From Clostridium sp. UBA2485 (lineage in GTDB: Bacteria > Bacillota > Clostridia > Clostridiales > Clostridiaceae), in the NCBI RefSeq assembly GCF_002341865.1, contig NZ_DDOV01000036.1, positions 19,128 through 47,720 of the forward strand: a DNA stretch of 28,593 bases. The letters run 5' to 3'. Below the pieces are notes generated by a model. It had not been told where the DNA came from, ran no database searches, and was given only the letters and a program-made list of their open reading frames with translations. Each line of letters opens with the position of its first letter. The first letter of the stretch is position 1. Below, piece after piece: positions 7,401 through 15,678 of this stretch. The position numbers were made by a program, and so were the translations under genes.

Positions 7401-8009
7401 ATGGACAAAACTAGGCTTAATTATTTTAAAGATAAGTTATTAAAGGAAAAAAACAAGGTAAATCAGATAATAAATCAAATTGAGAGCAATGGAACGGTAA
7501 ATTCAAATGTGGAGATGTCTTCTGAGCTTTCACATTATGATAATCATGGAGCAGATGCAGCAGGAAATCTATTTGATATTCAGAGAGATACGGCACTTAA
7601 GGACAATGAAGTAACTATTTTAAATAAAATAGATAATGCACTTAAAAGCATAGAAAGTGGAGAATATGGCAACTGTAAAATATGTAAGAAGCCTATACCA
7701 CAAGGAAGGCTAGAATTTATTCCTTACGCTGAACACTGTGTACATTGTCAAAATAGTATAAATGATGCTGTTCCTGATGACATTAAAAATAGACCTTCGG
7801 AAGAACGGGTATTAGGACTTCCTTTTAGATATGGCTTTAATGATAATACATCTTTAGTAGAGTTCGACGGAGAAGATAGCTATCAAGCAGTTGCTAGATT
7901 TAATGCTATGGATAACGTATATGATGAAGATTATGATGATGACAATTATTATGTAGATCACATGGATCTAATTAGTAATGAACAGTATAAAAATCAATTA
8001 CCAGACTAA
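7401..8009 (+). CDS. yteA: YteA-type sporulation-associated protein with DksA/TraR zinc finger
   Basis: This protein belongs to the YteA subgroup of the TraR/DksA C4 zinc-finger superfamily, which is associated with spore formers; its molecular role is poorly known. An N-terminal helical region (about 1-85) includes SELSHYDNHGADAA and a coiled-coil-like stretch. The C4 zinc finger follows with C92, C95, C113 and C116 (C-x2-C-x17-C-x2-C). The tail has the family PFRYGFND segment and a very acidic Asp/Tyr-rich stretch (about 165-185). GGAGTGG upstream supports the ATG. A 73-nt gap from aroA and a following hairpin suggest a single-gene unit. A classical DksA role on RNA polymerase is not shown. 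Confidence 0.88.
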   Translation: MDKTRLNYFKDKLLKEKNKVNQIINQIESNGTVNSNVEMSSELSHYDNHGADAAGNLFDIQRDTALKDNEVTILNKIDNALKSIESGEYGNCKICKKPIPQGRLEFIPYAEHCVHCQNSINDAVPDDIKNRPSEERVLGLPFRYGFNDNTSLVEFDGEDSYQAVARFNAMDNVYDEDYDDDNYYVDHMDLISNEQYKNQLPD

Positions 8010-8021
8010 AAATTAATTTAT

Positions 8022-8061
8022 ATAATATTTCTGATAGCTAGGCTGTCAGAAATATTATTTT
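8022..8061 (+). terminator. Hairpin terminator after the yteA-type gene
   Basis: A long 17-bp stem (left arm 8022-8038, right arm 8042-8058, 3-nt loop TAG, one T-G wobble) is followed by a short T stretch. It lies between the yteA stop and lspA. The weak T-run makes the efficiency uncertain. Confidence 0.75.
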
Positions 8062-8079
8062 ACTCTAGGGGGAACAACT

Positions 8080-8532
8080 ATGGCGTTAGAATTTATAATT
8101 ATATTTTTAGGCATGATTTTAGATAGATTATCTAAAATATGGGCACTAAAAGTCTTGAAAAATAATGAAGGAATAGAGATAATAAAAAATCTACTTTCCT
8201 TTGAGTATTTAGAAAATAGAGGAGCAGCTTTTGGAATGCTTCAAAATAAGTTATGGTTTTTAGTAATTACTACTTTTTTAGTTGTAGGAATTATATTATT
8301 TTATCTAATTAAATATAAGCCTAAATCTCTTTTAACAAGAATAAGCTTTGCTATGATAATATCAGGAGCTATAGGTAATTTTTATGATAGAGTAATTTAT
8401 AAATATGTTGTGGATTTTATCTTGGTACATTATAAAGATGTTTATCATTTTCCAACATTTAATGTAGCAGATATATTTGTAACTTTAGGAACAATAGGTC
8501 TAATAATTTGTATAATAAGGAACGAAGTTTAA
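8080..8532 (+). CDS. lspA: Lipoprotein signal peptidase (signal peptidase II)
   Basis: LspA is the membrane aspartyl protease that removes the signal peptide of diacylglyceryl-modified prolipoproteins. The 150-residue protein has four hydrophobic segments (about 3-20, 58-78, 88-105 and 132-147). Family motifs are ILDRLSK (D15), NRGAAFG (47-52), ISGAIGNFYDRV and the two catalytic aspartates D112 (VVDFI) and D131 (FNVADIF). AGGGGG sits 8 nt before the ATG. Its TAA overlaps the ATG of the rluD-type gene by one base, the common lspA-rluD pairing in Firmicutes. Confidence 0.96.
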   Translation: MALEFIIIFLGMILDRLSKIWALKVLKNNEGIEIIKNLLSFEYLENRGAAFGMLQNKLWFLVITTFLVVGIILFYLIKYKPKSLLTRISFAMIISGAIGNFYDRVIYKYVVDFILVHYKDVYHFPTFNVADIFVTLGTIGLIICIIRNEV

Positions 8533-9452
8533 TGAAAATAGAAGAATTACAAGTAAAAGAAGATGATATAAATAAAAGATTAGATGTATTTATATCAGAG
8601 AAACTAGAAGATAAATCGCGTTCTTACGTTCAAGGGTTAATTGAAGAAGAAAAAGTTAAGGTTAATGAAAAACTAAAAAAAAGTAATTATAAGCTTAAGT
8701 TAAATGATTTAGTTATTGTAGATGTTCCAGAAGTTACGACTTTAGAGATAGAAAAGGAGGATATACCTCTTGATATTCTTTATGAAGATAATGATATTAT
8801 AGTAATAAATAAACCACAAGATATGGTAGTACATCCAGCACCAGGAAATTATAGTGGTACTTTAGTAAACGCATTGTTATATCATTGTAATGATTTGTCA
8901 GGAATTAATGGAGTTGTAAGACCAGGTATAGTACATCGTATTGATAAAGATACTTCAGGGATTCTAGTTATAGCTAAAAATGATAATGCTCATAGTAAAC
9001 TAGCAGAACAACTTAAGGAACATAGTATGACAAGAACATATTATGCCTTAGTGGAAGGTAGATTAAAAGAAGATAGTGGTACTATAAATGCTCCAATAGG
9101 AAGACATTCTGTGGAAAGAATTAAAATGGCAGTGGTAAAAAATAATGGCAAGGAAGCTATAACTCATTATAAGGTTTTAGAAAGATTTAATCATTATACT
9201 TTGGTGAAGTGTAATTTAGAAACAGGTAGAACACATCAGATTAGAGTACATATGGCTTATATAGGTCACCCATTAGTAGGGGATATAGTATATGGATTTA
9301 AGAAACAAAAGTTTAAATTACAAGGACAAGTATTACATGCTAAAGAATTAGGATTTATACATCCTACTACAAATAAATATATGAAATTTACTTCAAATAT
9401 ACCAAAATATTTTGAGGATTTACTTGAAAATTTAAGAAAAAGTGATATATAA
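8532..9452 (+). CDS. rluD: RluA/RluD-family 23S rRNA pseudouridine synthase
   Basis: This enzyme isomerises specific uridines to pseudouridine in 23S rRNA. The 306-residue protein has an N-terminal S4 RNA-binding domain (about 12-70, starting DINKRLDVFISEKL) and a catalytic domain with IVINKPQDMVVHPAPGN (90-106) and RPGIVHRIDKDTSG (130-143), in which D138 is the catalytic aspartate. Later motifs are ETGRTHQIRVHM and HPLVGD. I choose ATG 8532, overlapping the lspA stop, with AAGGA at 8518-8522; the upstream in-frame TTG lies inside lspA. The exact target uridines (RluD-like or B. subtilis YlyB-like) cannot be told from sequence. Confidence 0.94.
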   Translation: MKIEELQVKEDDINKRLDVFISEKLEDKSRSYVQGLIEEEKVKVNEKLKKSNYKLKLNDLVIVDVPEVTTLEIEKEDIPLDILYEDNDIIVINKPQDMVVHPAPGNYSGTLVNALLYHCNDLSGINGVVRPGIVHRIDKDTSGILVIAKNDNAHSKLAEQLKEHSMTRTYYALVEGRLKEDSGTINAPIGRHSVERIKMAVVKNNGKEAITHYKVLERFNHYTLVKCNLETGRTHQIRVHMAYIGHPLVGDIVYGFKKQKFKLQGQVLHAKELGFIHPTTNKYMKFTSNIPKYFEDLLENLRKSDI

Positions 9453-9464
9453 GGAGTGGTTGTT

Positions 9465-10001
9465 GTGGAATTTAAATCTGTATTATTAGATAAAACGGCA
9501 ATAAAAAGAACTTTGACAAGAATAGCTCATGAAATAATTGAGAAAAATAAAGGAATTGATAATCTAGTATTGGTGGGTATAAAAAGTAGAGGAGTACCTA
9601 TAGCTGAAAGACTTGCAGATTTGATTGAAGTTTTTGAAGGAAAGAGATTAGAAGTTGGTAGCGTAGATGTAACCTTATATAGAGATGATCTAACAACAAT
9701 TTCACCAGAACCTAGATTAAATGATAAAAATATAAATGTACCTATTGAAGGTAAAAAAATAATATTGGTTGATGATGTTTTATATACAGGAAGAACTGCA
9801 AGAGCTGCTATTGATGCTATAATTGATTTAGGACGTCCTGAAATGATTCAATTGGCAGTTTTAGTAGATAGAGGTCATAGAGAACTACCAATAAGAGCAG
9901 ATTATGTTGGTAAGAATATACCTACCTCAAGGAAAGAAATCATCTCTGTTATGATTGAGGAAATTGATGGAGAGGATTCAGTAAAAATTTTAGAAAGCTA
10001 G
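9465..10001 (+). CDS. pyrR: PyrR: pyr mRNA-binding attenuation regulator / uracil phosphoribosyltransferase
   Basis: PyrR binds pyr leader RNA in the presence of UMP to promote termination, and has uracil phosphoribosyltransferase activity. The 178-residue protein has GIKSRGVPIAERLA (38-51), the VTLYRDDL segment, and the PRPP-binding loop IILVDDVLYTGRTA (about 99-112). I take the GTG at 9465 as start, because AAGGAGTGG at 9451-9459 covers the earlier in-frame GTG at 9456. No pyr biosynthetic gene follows; the next gene is an RNA methyltransferase, so PyrR would have to regulate pyr genes elsewhere. The rluD-pyrR neighbourhood matches Bacillus. Confidence 0.95.
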   Translation: MEFKSVLLDKTAIKRTLTRIAHEIIEKNKGIDNLVLVGIKSRGVPIAERLADLIEVFEGKRLEVGSVDVTLYRDDLTTISPEPRLNDKNINVPIEGKKIILVDDVLYTGRTARAAIDAIIDLGRPEMIQLAVLVDRGHRELPIRADYVGKNIPTSRKEIISVMIEEIDGEDSVKILES

Positions 10002-10012
10002 GAGAAAAACGT

Positions 10013-11125
10013 ATGATGTATACAATTGTTGCTACTACTACCTTTGGATTAGAAGCCATAACTGCTAAAGAGCTTAAAGAATTAGGATATGAAGATTTAA
10101 AGGTGGAAAATGGGAAAGTAACTTTTGAAGGAGATGAAATGGATATTGCTATTTGTAATATTCATCTTAGAACTGCTGAAAGAGTATTTATTAAAATGGC
10201 AGAGTTTAAGGCAACAACCTTTGAAGAACTTTTTCAAGGAACTTTAAAGGTAAACTGGGGAGATTTAATACCTCAAGATGGGAAAATGCACGTAATAGGA
10301 AAATCAGTTAAGTCTACTCTTTTTAGCGTGCCAGACTGTCAAAGTATTGTTAAAAAGGCAATAGTAGAAAAAATGAAAGAAAAGTACAATACTAATTGGT
10401 TTAGTGAAGATGGACCAATTTATAAAATAGAAATAGCTCTGTTAAAAGATTTAGCTACACTTTCAATAGATACTTCAGGAGCTGGCTTACATAAAAGAGG
10501 ATATAGAGAAAATGCAGGATCAGCACCACTTAAGGAGACTTTAGCTGCTGCAATGGTTTTATTAAGTAAATATGACGGATCAAGAATTTTAGCAGATCCT
10601 TTCTGTGGATCTGGAACCATTGCAATAGAAGCAGCTATGATTGCTAGAAATATTGCACCAGGCGTAAATAGAAAATTTGAAAGTGAGAACTGGCCTAATT
10701 TTGATAAAGAAATTTGGGATCAAGTTAGGCAAGGTGCAAAAAAAGCGGAAAATAATAGCGAACTTGAAATTTTAGCTTCAGATATAGATGGTAGAGTATT
10801 GAGAACAGCTATGAATAATGCGATTAAAGCTGGAGTAGATGATAATATAAAGTTCCAAAAAATTCCTATGCAAAGCTTTAGCTCAAAGAAAAAACGTGGA
10901 ATAATAATTACTAATCCGCCTTATGGTGAAAGACTTTTAAAAGAAGATGAAGTTAAAGATTTATATATGGACTTTTCAAAGGTATATAATAACTTAGATG
11001 ACTGGTCCTGTTACATACTTACTTCCTATGAAGACTTCCAAAAATGTTTTGGAAAAAAAGCGGATAAAAACAGAAAACTATATAATGGAAGATTATTATG
11101 CTATTATTATCAATACAATATATAA
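10013..11125 (+). CDS. THUMP-domain 23S rRNA guanine-N2 methyltransferase (RlmL/YpsC family)
   Basis: This class I SAM-dependent RNA methyltransferase is fused to a THUMP RNA-binding domain. THUMP occupies about residues 45-155, preceded by a ferredoxin-like start (ATTTFGLEAITAKELKELGY). The catalytic part has the linker SGAGLHKRGYRENAGSAP (155-172), motif I DPFCGSGT (195-202), an ASDIDGR acidic loop (255-261), and NPPYGERL (301-308), the NPPY motif of N-methyltransferases. By family membership it probably methylates guanine N2 in 23S rRNA (RlmL/YpsC type). The 370-residue length is that of Firmicutes single-methyltransferase forms, not the longer E. coli RlmKL fusion. It has an ATG ATG start 11 nt after pyrR and is followed by a strong terminator. 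Confidence 0.9.
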   Translation: MMYTIVATTTFGLEAITAKELKELGYEDLKVENGKVTFEGDEMDIAICNIHLRTAERVFIKMAEFKATTFEELFQGTLKVNWGDLIPQDGKMHVIGKSVKSTLFSVPDCQSIVKKAIVEKMKEKYNTNWFSEDGPIYKIEIALLKDLATLSIDTSGAGLHKRGYRENAGSAPLKETLAAAMVLLSKYDGSRILADPFCGSGTIAIEAAMIARNIAPGVNRKFESENWPNFDKEIWDQVRQGAKKAENNSELEILASDIDGRVLRTAMNNAIKAGVDDNIKFQKIPMQSFSSKKKRGIIITNPPYGERLLKEDEVKDLYMDFSKVYNNLDDWSCYILTSYEDFQKCFGKKADKNRKLYNGRLLCYYYQYNI

Positions 11126-11156
11126 AAAAGTGGTGATTAAATATCACCACTTTTAA
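11126..11156 (+). terminator. Rho-independent terminator after the RNA methyltransferase
   Basis: A 12-bp perfect stem (AAAAGTGGTGAT at 11126-11137 with 11143-11154) and a 5-nt loop start directly after the stop codon, with T residues in the right arm. The A-rich left arm could let it work in both directions. Confidence 0.88.
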
Positions 11157-11160
11157 ATTT

Positions 11161-11188
11161 AAGAATTAAGCATTAAGAATGAAGAATT
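11161..11188. repeat. Heptamer tract (copy D of the dispersed repeat)
   Basis: Four consecutive 7-bp units AAGAATT, AAGCATT, AAGAATG and AAGAATT occupy 11161-11188, followed downstream by ATTTTCAAC at about 11197. Both the unit length and the AATT-rich theme match the tracts at 3.1, 22.35 and 28.5 kb. It lies between two convergent genes. Confidence 0.55.
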
Positions 11189-11258
11189 TAAGATAATTTT
11201 CAACTATAGTCGAAAATTAAAAAAATAAAAATTATATTTTTAAATTATTAATTACATG

Positions 11259-11283
11259 AAAAGCATAGTTATTCTATGCTTTT
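11259..11283 (-). terminator. Terminator of the minus-strand rqcH-type gene, containing its stop codon
   Basis: A 10-bp perfect stem (11259-11268 with 11274-11283) has a 5-nt loop. On the minus strand the last codons of the gene form the upstream arm, and the TAA at 11271-11269 lies in the loop. A short T stretch follows. Confidence 0.7.
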
Positions 11284-13017
11284 TAAATTTAATTGTTTTG
11301 GTGTTACATATAAAGTTTTATTAGTATAATAAATAACCATACCTGGTTTAGCACCAGAGATTTTTTTTACATTTTTCACTTCTGTATAATCTACAGGTAC
11401 ATTAGAAGAGTTTTTAGCTTTGCTGTATAGAGCAGCTAAAGTTGCAGCTTCTAAAAGAGTGTTTTCAGTTATATTACCATTATTTTTAATAATCACATGG
11501 GAACCAGGAATATTTTTAGTATGAAGCCATATATCATTTTTATTTGCAAACTTTAGTGTTAAATAATCATTTTGCATGTTATTCTTTCCTATATAAATAT
11601 CTACATTATCACTAGATATAAAGTGCATAGGTTTTGAAATTTTACTTTTTTTACCTTTATGTGCTTTTTTAAAAGCAATATATCCGGTTTCCACTAATTC
11701 ATTTTTAATATCTTCAATTTCAGTGTAATTATCTGCATTATGTATATGTGATAATACAGATTGAAGATACTCCTGTTCTTCTAATGCAAGTTTTATTTGA
11801 ATTTTTGCATTTTCTTCAGATTTTTTTAATTTATTATATTTCTTAAAATAATTTTGAATATTTTCAGAAGGAGTTTTATGCTCATCTAGCTCTATATTAA
11901 TGTATTCATTATCTTCGCTATAATAATTTAATACATTAATAAATTTATCTCCTTTTTTAATTGCATAAATATTTGCAGTTAAAAGCTCTCCATATAAATT
12001 AAGTTGTTGTTTTTCTTTACAATTTTCTAAAGTTTCATTTAATATATTTATTTTTTTGCTAACTCTATCTAAGTTGTTGTTAACAATTTTTTGCAGATTA
12101 TAACTTCTAGCATTTAATCTATCAATCTTATCTTTCTCAAAATAAAAATCTTCTATAAGTCTTGAAGGTGACTCATATTCATTTAAGTTAAAACCATTAT
12201 CTAAAAGCTCTTTGAAGGTTATACAATGAAAATCTTTAAGTACTCCACCCATATCATAGGAACCTAAAGTATAGGTATTAGTTTCGATATAATTGAAAAA
12301 TACTAATATATATTTATATATTTCTTCTAAATTATTTATAGTAAATTCAATATTATTTTCTTTCAAGCGATAAATCATCTCAGAGGAAAGGGCAGGACTT
12401 ACACCAGTAAAAATATTAGTAAAAAATTTCTTATCAAAATCTTTATCCATATAGCTTTCTTTAACTTTATCTATAAACTTCTCTTTTGTAAAATCAAAGG
12501 CATTTAGTTTTGTAGAAGCTGGAGGATATTTATATTCTACTCCTGAATACAGTACTCTATATGTGTTGATATCTGGAGTAATATGTTTAATACTATCCAT
12601 TACAATATTGTCTCTTTGTCTTACTAAGCTTATATTACTGTGTCTTCCCATTATCTCTACAATAAGACTATATATACTATTAAAGCCTAGCTCATCTGTA
12701 CTTTCAAAATCTAAAATAACAATTCTATCACTTTCAATTTGTCTTATATCAACTAATACTGCAGTATTTAAATATTTCCTAAGTACCATACAGAACATAG
12801 GTGCTTTTAAGGGATTTTCTTTTGAATTATTAGTTATTTGTATTCTTGGATAATTAGAACTAGCACTTATAAGCAGCTTTTGAGCTTTTCTACCTTTCTT
12901 AAAAGTTAAGGTTATTTCATCTTTTTCTGGTTGATTTATTCTTTCTACTCTTGCATTTACAAATTCCACTTTAAGTTCGTGAAGTATGCTGTGTAGATAA
13001 ATTCCATCTAATGCCAT
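11269..13017 (-). CDS. rqcH: NFACT-family ribosome quality control factor RqcH (Rqc2 homolog)
   Basis: RqcH binds stalled 50S subunits and recruits tRNA-Ala to add alanine tails to nascent chains; older annotation calls it a fibronectin-binding protein. Read from ATG 13017 the protein has 582 residues. NFACT-N opens with MALDGIYLHSILHEL, includes LRKYLNTA (79-86), and places D97-R98 exactly at the numbering of the functionally essential DR pair of B. subtilis RqcH. A long coiled-coil region (about 300-440) and a C-terminal NFACT-R domain (about 470-575, NDIWLHTKNIPGSHVII) follow. AAAGGAAG precedes the start; an ATG two codons upstream is too close to it. This is the only minus-strand gene here, divergent from dapF. 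Confidence 0.94.
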   Translation of the reverse strand: MALDGIYLHSILHELKVEFVNARVERINQPEKDEITLTFKKGRKAQKLLISASSNYPRIQITNNSKENPLKAPMFCMVLRKYLNTAVLVDIRQIESDRIVILDFESTDELGFNSIYSLIVEIMGRHSNISLVRQRDNIVMDSIKHITPDINTYRVLYSGVEYKYPPASTKLNAFDFTKEKFIDKVKESYMDKDFDKKFFTNIFTGVSPALSSEMIYRLKENNIEFTINNLEEIYKYILVFFNYIETNTYTLGSYDMGGVLKDFHCITFKELLDNGFNLNEYESPSRLIEDFYFEKDKIDRLNARSYNLQKIVNNNLDRVSKKINILNETLENCKEKQQLNLYGELLTANIYAIKKGDKFINVLNYYSEDNEYINIELDEHKTPSENIQNYFKKYNKLKKSEENAKIQIKLALEEQEYLQSVLSHIHNADNYTEIEDIKNELVETGYIAFKKAHKGKKSKISKPMHFISSDNVDIYIGKNNMQNDYLTLKFANKNDIWLHTKNIPGSHVIIKNNGNITENTLLEAATLAALYSKAKNSSNVPVDYTEVKNVKKISGAKPGMVIYYTNKTLYVTPKQLNLKSIE

Positions 13018-13062
13018 ATACATCTTCCTTTCTATATGGAATTTTTTCAATTATGTATAGTA

Positions 13063-13108
13063 TAACATTAATGTTAAACATTGAAAATATAATATATTTT
13101 TCTATAAT
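13063..13108 (+). promoter_or_regulatory. Probable dapF promoter with upstream 14-bp palindrome
   Basis: TTGAAA (13081-13086) and TATAAT (13103-13108) are separated by 16 nt, a good vegetative-type promoter for dapF about 100 nt upstream of its start. A perfect 14-bp palindrome (TAACATTAATGTTA, 13063-13076) lies just upstream, between dapF and the divergent rqcH-type gene. On the minus strand it falls in the spacer before a TATACT that may be the -10 of rqcH. It could be an operator, but AT-rich palindromes also arise by chance. Confidence 0.5.
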
Positions 13109-13208
13109 TTATGATAAAATAATATTATAGATTAAAAAAGAAATTTATAGATTTTAAATGATTTGATTTTAATACTTTAGTAAAAACTTATAAAAGGTGG
13201 TAGTGTGT

Positions 13209-14027
13209 TTGAGTTTAAATTTTACAAAGATGCAGGGAGCAGGAAATGATTTTATAGTTTTTGAGGATTTTGAAAATAAGTATGCGGATTTAGAAGCTTT
13301 GGCTAAAAGGCTTTGTGATAGACATTTTGGAATTGGTGGAGATGGAATATTAGTAGCTAGAAAAAATGACATTTGTGATATAGAGATGATAATAATAAAT
13401 GCTGATGGTTCTTACGCTTCAATGTGTGGTAATGGAATAAGGTGTTTTGCTAAATTTGTTTATGAAAGTGGATATGTAAATAGTACGAGGATAAAAATTC
13501 AAACAGGAGATGGTATTAAAGAAGCATTACTTACTGTAGTAAATGATAAAGTTAGTGAAATTACAATAAATATGGGATTGCCATCTTTTAATCCTTCAGA
13601 TTATTATGGAAACAGTGAAGTGGAAATCATAAATAAGGTAATTAATATAAACAATAAAGACTATAATATTACTTCCATGTTAATGGGAGTCCCTCACACC
13701 ATAATTATAGATGAGCTTAATAAATATGATGTGGAAGAAGGAAAGGATATAGAAAAATTTAATTTATTCTCCAAAGGAACCAATGTTAATTTCTGTGAAG
13801 TTAAAAGTAGAAATCATATAATAGTTAAAACCTGGGAAAGAGGTGCAGGTGCTACTCTAGCTTGTGGAACAGGAAGCTGTGCGTCAGTGGTTGCTTGTAA
13901 TAAGTTAGACTTAGTAGATAATATAGTTAAGGTAACTATACCTGGTGGAGAGCTTACCATTGAAATAACTAGTAGTGGAATTATGATGACAGGACTAGCA
14001 GAGGTTGTATTTACAGGTAGAATATAA
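13209..14027 (+). CDS. dapF: Diaminopimelate epimerase
   Basis: DapF interconverts LL- and meso-diaminopimelate, giving the precursor of lysine and peptidoglycan cross-links. It is PLP-independent and uses two cysteines. Read from TTG 13209 the 272-residue protein has KMQGAGNDF (7-15), GIGGDGIL (41-48), the first catalytic Cys C73 in MCGNGIRC, and the second C219 in LACGTGSC; WERGAGAT (209-216) adds the substrate-binding segment. These numbers agree with characterised enzymes. AAAGGTGG (13193-13200) is 8 nt from this TTG; the in-frame GTG at 13203 is only 2 nt away, so TTG is preferred. It is followed by its own terminator, which separates it from the pilus operon. Confidence 0.96.
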   Translation: MSLNFTKMQGAGNDFIVFEDFENKYADLEALAKRLCDRHFGIGGDGILVARKNDICDIEMIIINADGSYASMCGNGIRCFAKFVYESGYVNSTRIKIQTGDGIKEALLTVVNDKVSEITINMGLPSFNPSDYYGNSEVEIINKVININNKDYNITSMLMGVPHTIIIDELNKYDVEEGKDIEKFNLFSKGTNVNFCEVKSRNHIIVKTWERGAGATLACGTGSCASVVACNKLDLVDNIVKVTIPGGELTIEITSSGIMMTGLAEVVFTGRI

Positions 14028-14036
14028 AATATTTAT

Positions 14037-14067
14037 AGAAAAGCCAAATTTGGCTTTTCTTTTTTTG
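14037..14067 (+). terminator. Rho-independent terminator after dapF
   Basis: A 24-bp perfect palindrome (14037-14060, arm AGAAAAGCCAAA) is followed by seven T. This is a strong stop for dapF transcription, isolating the downstream pilus operon. Confidence 0.92.
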
Positions 14068-14092
14068 CATGAAATTTGTTACAAGGTAGTTA

Positions 14093-14121
14093 TTTACAAA
14101 AAATTCATAATTTCATAGAGT
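14093..14121 (+). promoter_or_regulatory. Candidate promoter of the pilus operon
   Basis: TTTACA (14093-14098) and TAGAGT (14116-14121) with a 17-nt spacer lie about 60 nt before the PilB-type gene and downstream of the dapF terminator. The -10 matches the consensus at only 4 of 6 positions, so this is tentative. I saw no c-di-GMP riboswitch fold in this 154-nt gap. Confidence 0.3.
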
Positions 14122-14181
14122 AAAATTTAGATTTAGGGACAACATTAAAAGTAAGAAATTACAAAAAGTAGGTGATTTTAC

Positions 14182-15660
14182 ATGGAAGAATGCTTTTTAG
14201 ATTTAAAAAATACAAACATTAATATTGATTTAATTAATATCCTTCCTAAAGAATTTGCACTAAAGTATAAATTGATTCCCTATAAGTTAGAGAAAGATAC
14301 ACTTTATATAGCTTCTAGTGAAGAACTACATCCATCAATAATAGAAGAATTGAGATTCATTACTTTTAAAAACATAAAACAAAGTATAGCAGATATAGAA
14401 AGTATATTAAATTTAATCAACTATTATTATGATAAAGAAAAAGCACAAAAAACACTAAAAATGCTTAAAAAAAATAATGTTATTAAGCTTACGGACAAAG
14501 AGGAAGATGCTCCAGCAGTAGTTATATTAGATTCCATAATAAAAGAAGCGATAAATAAAAAAGCTAGTGATATACATCTAGAACCTTTTAAAAATAGGGT
14601 AATAGTAAGAATAAGAATCAATGGAGACTTAATAAAAATAGAAGAATTTCCTATGGCGATATATGAAAATATTACTTATAGAATAAAAATTATTTCTAAT
14701 ATGGATATAAGTCAAAAATTATTACCACAGGATGGAAAAATAAGCTTTATTACAAATCATATTAATTATGATTTAAGAGTAGCTTCATTACCTACAATAA
14801 ATGGAGAAAAGTTTGTAATTAGAATACTGTATAAAAACGATGAAATATATAATCTTAATAGTTTGGGATTTAATGAAGAAGATAATAAAATGCTAAAAAA
14901 AATATTAAAGTCCAATAATGGAATGATATTGCTAACAGGCCCTACTGGTAGTGGTAAAACAACTACTTTGTATTCTATGTTATTAGAAATAAATAGGGAT
15001 AATAAAAACGTAGTAACTGTTGAAAATCCTGTAGAGTACGAAGTTGAGAAAGTAAATCAAGTAAATATTAATAATAGTTCAGGATTAACTTTTAGTAAAT
15101 CACTAAGGACTATACTTCGTCAAGATCCAGATATTATTATGGTAGGAGAAATAATTGATGAAGAAACAGCACAAATTGCAATAACATCTTCTCTTACAGG
15201 TCATTTAATTTTATCTACGCTACATTGTAATGACACTGCTAGTTCTATTATTAGATTAGTAGATATGAAGATACCTAAGTATCTAGTTGTAGATTCTTTA
15301 GTAGCAGTAATTTCTCAAAGGTTAGTTAGAAAAATATGTAGTAATTGTAAGAGTACCTATAATCCAACTATGGAGGAAAAGGAAGATTTAAATTTAGAGA
15401 AGCAAGATAAACTTTTCAAAGGTGTAGGTTGTGAAAAATGCAATTATACAGGATACAGGGAAAGACAAATGGTGTATGAAATGATAGTTATTACAGAGGA
15501 ACATAAAAGATTAATAATTAATTTTAATGATGTTAGTGAACTTAGAAAGTATAGTTTTAACAGAGGTAATAAATGTTTAAAAGAAAAGCTTAAGGCTTTA
15601 GTAATAGATGGAATAACTACTTATGAAGAATATGTAGCTAATTTACAAGTAATTATTTAA
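14182..15660 (+). CDS. pilB: Type IV pilus / type II secretion assembly ATPase (PilB/GspE/ComGA family)
   Basis: This cytosolic hexameric ATPase drives pilin addition through the platform protein. The 492-residue protein has a short N-terminal MshEN-like domain (about 15-80), the N2 segment with KASDIHLEP (127-135), Walker A GPTGSGKT (253-260), the Asp box around VENPVEYEV, and the Walker B/His-box region DPDIIMVGEI (315-324) to HLILSTLHCNDT (341-352). A zinc-type CxxC pair lies at C386/C389 and C417/C420, as in GspE/PilB. Odd: the usual Arg of GEIRD is Ile at 325. An AGGTGA site precedes the ATG. It is the first gene of a tightly packed operon reaching aroK. ComGA is the Bacillus counterpart. 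Confidence 0.92.
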   Translation: MEECFLDLKNTNINIDLINILPKEFALKYKLIPYKLEKDTLYIASSEELHPSIIEELRFITFKNIKQSIADIESILNLINYYYDKEKAQKTLKMLKKNNVIKLTDKEEDAPAVVILDSIIKEAINKKASDIHLEPFKNRVIVRIRINGDLIKIEEFPMAIYENITYRIKIISNMDISQKLLPQDGKISFITNHINYDLRVASLPTINGEKFVIRILYKNDEIYNLNSLGFNEEDNKMLKKILKSNNGMILLTGPTGSGKTTTLYSMLLEINRDNKNVVTVENPVEYEVEKVNQVNINNSSGLTFSKSLRTILRQDPDIIMVGEIIDEETAQIAITSSLTGHLILSTLHCNDTASSIIRLVDMKIPKYLVVDSLVAVISQRLVRKICSNCKSTYNPTMEEKEDLNLEKQDKLFKGVGCEKCNYTGYRERQMVYEMIVITEEHKRLIINFNDVSELRKYSFNRGNKCLKEKLKALVIDGITTYEEYVANLQVII

Positions 15661-15678
15661 GTATTAATGAGGTTGTAT

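Noticed and set aside
14028..14181. c-di-GMP riboswitch upstream of the pilus operon
   Set aside because: Such riboswitches control pili in some clostridia, but I found no GNRA-loop/receptor arrangement; only the dapF terminator and a weak promoter are visible.
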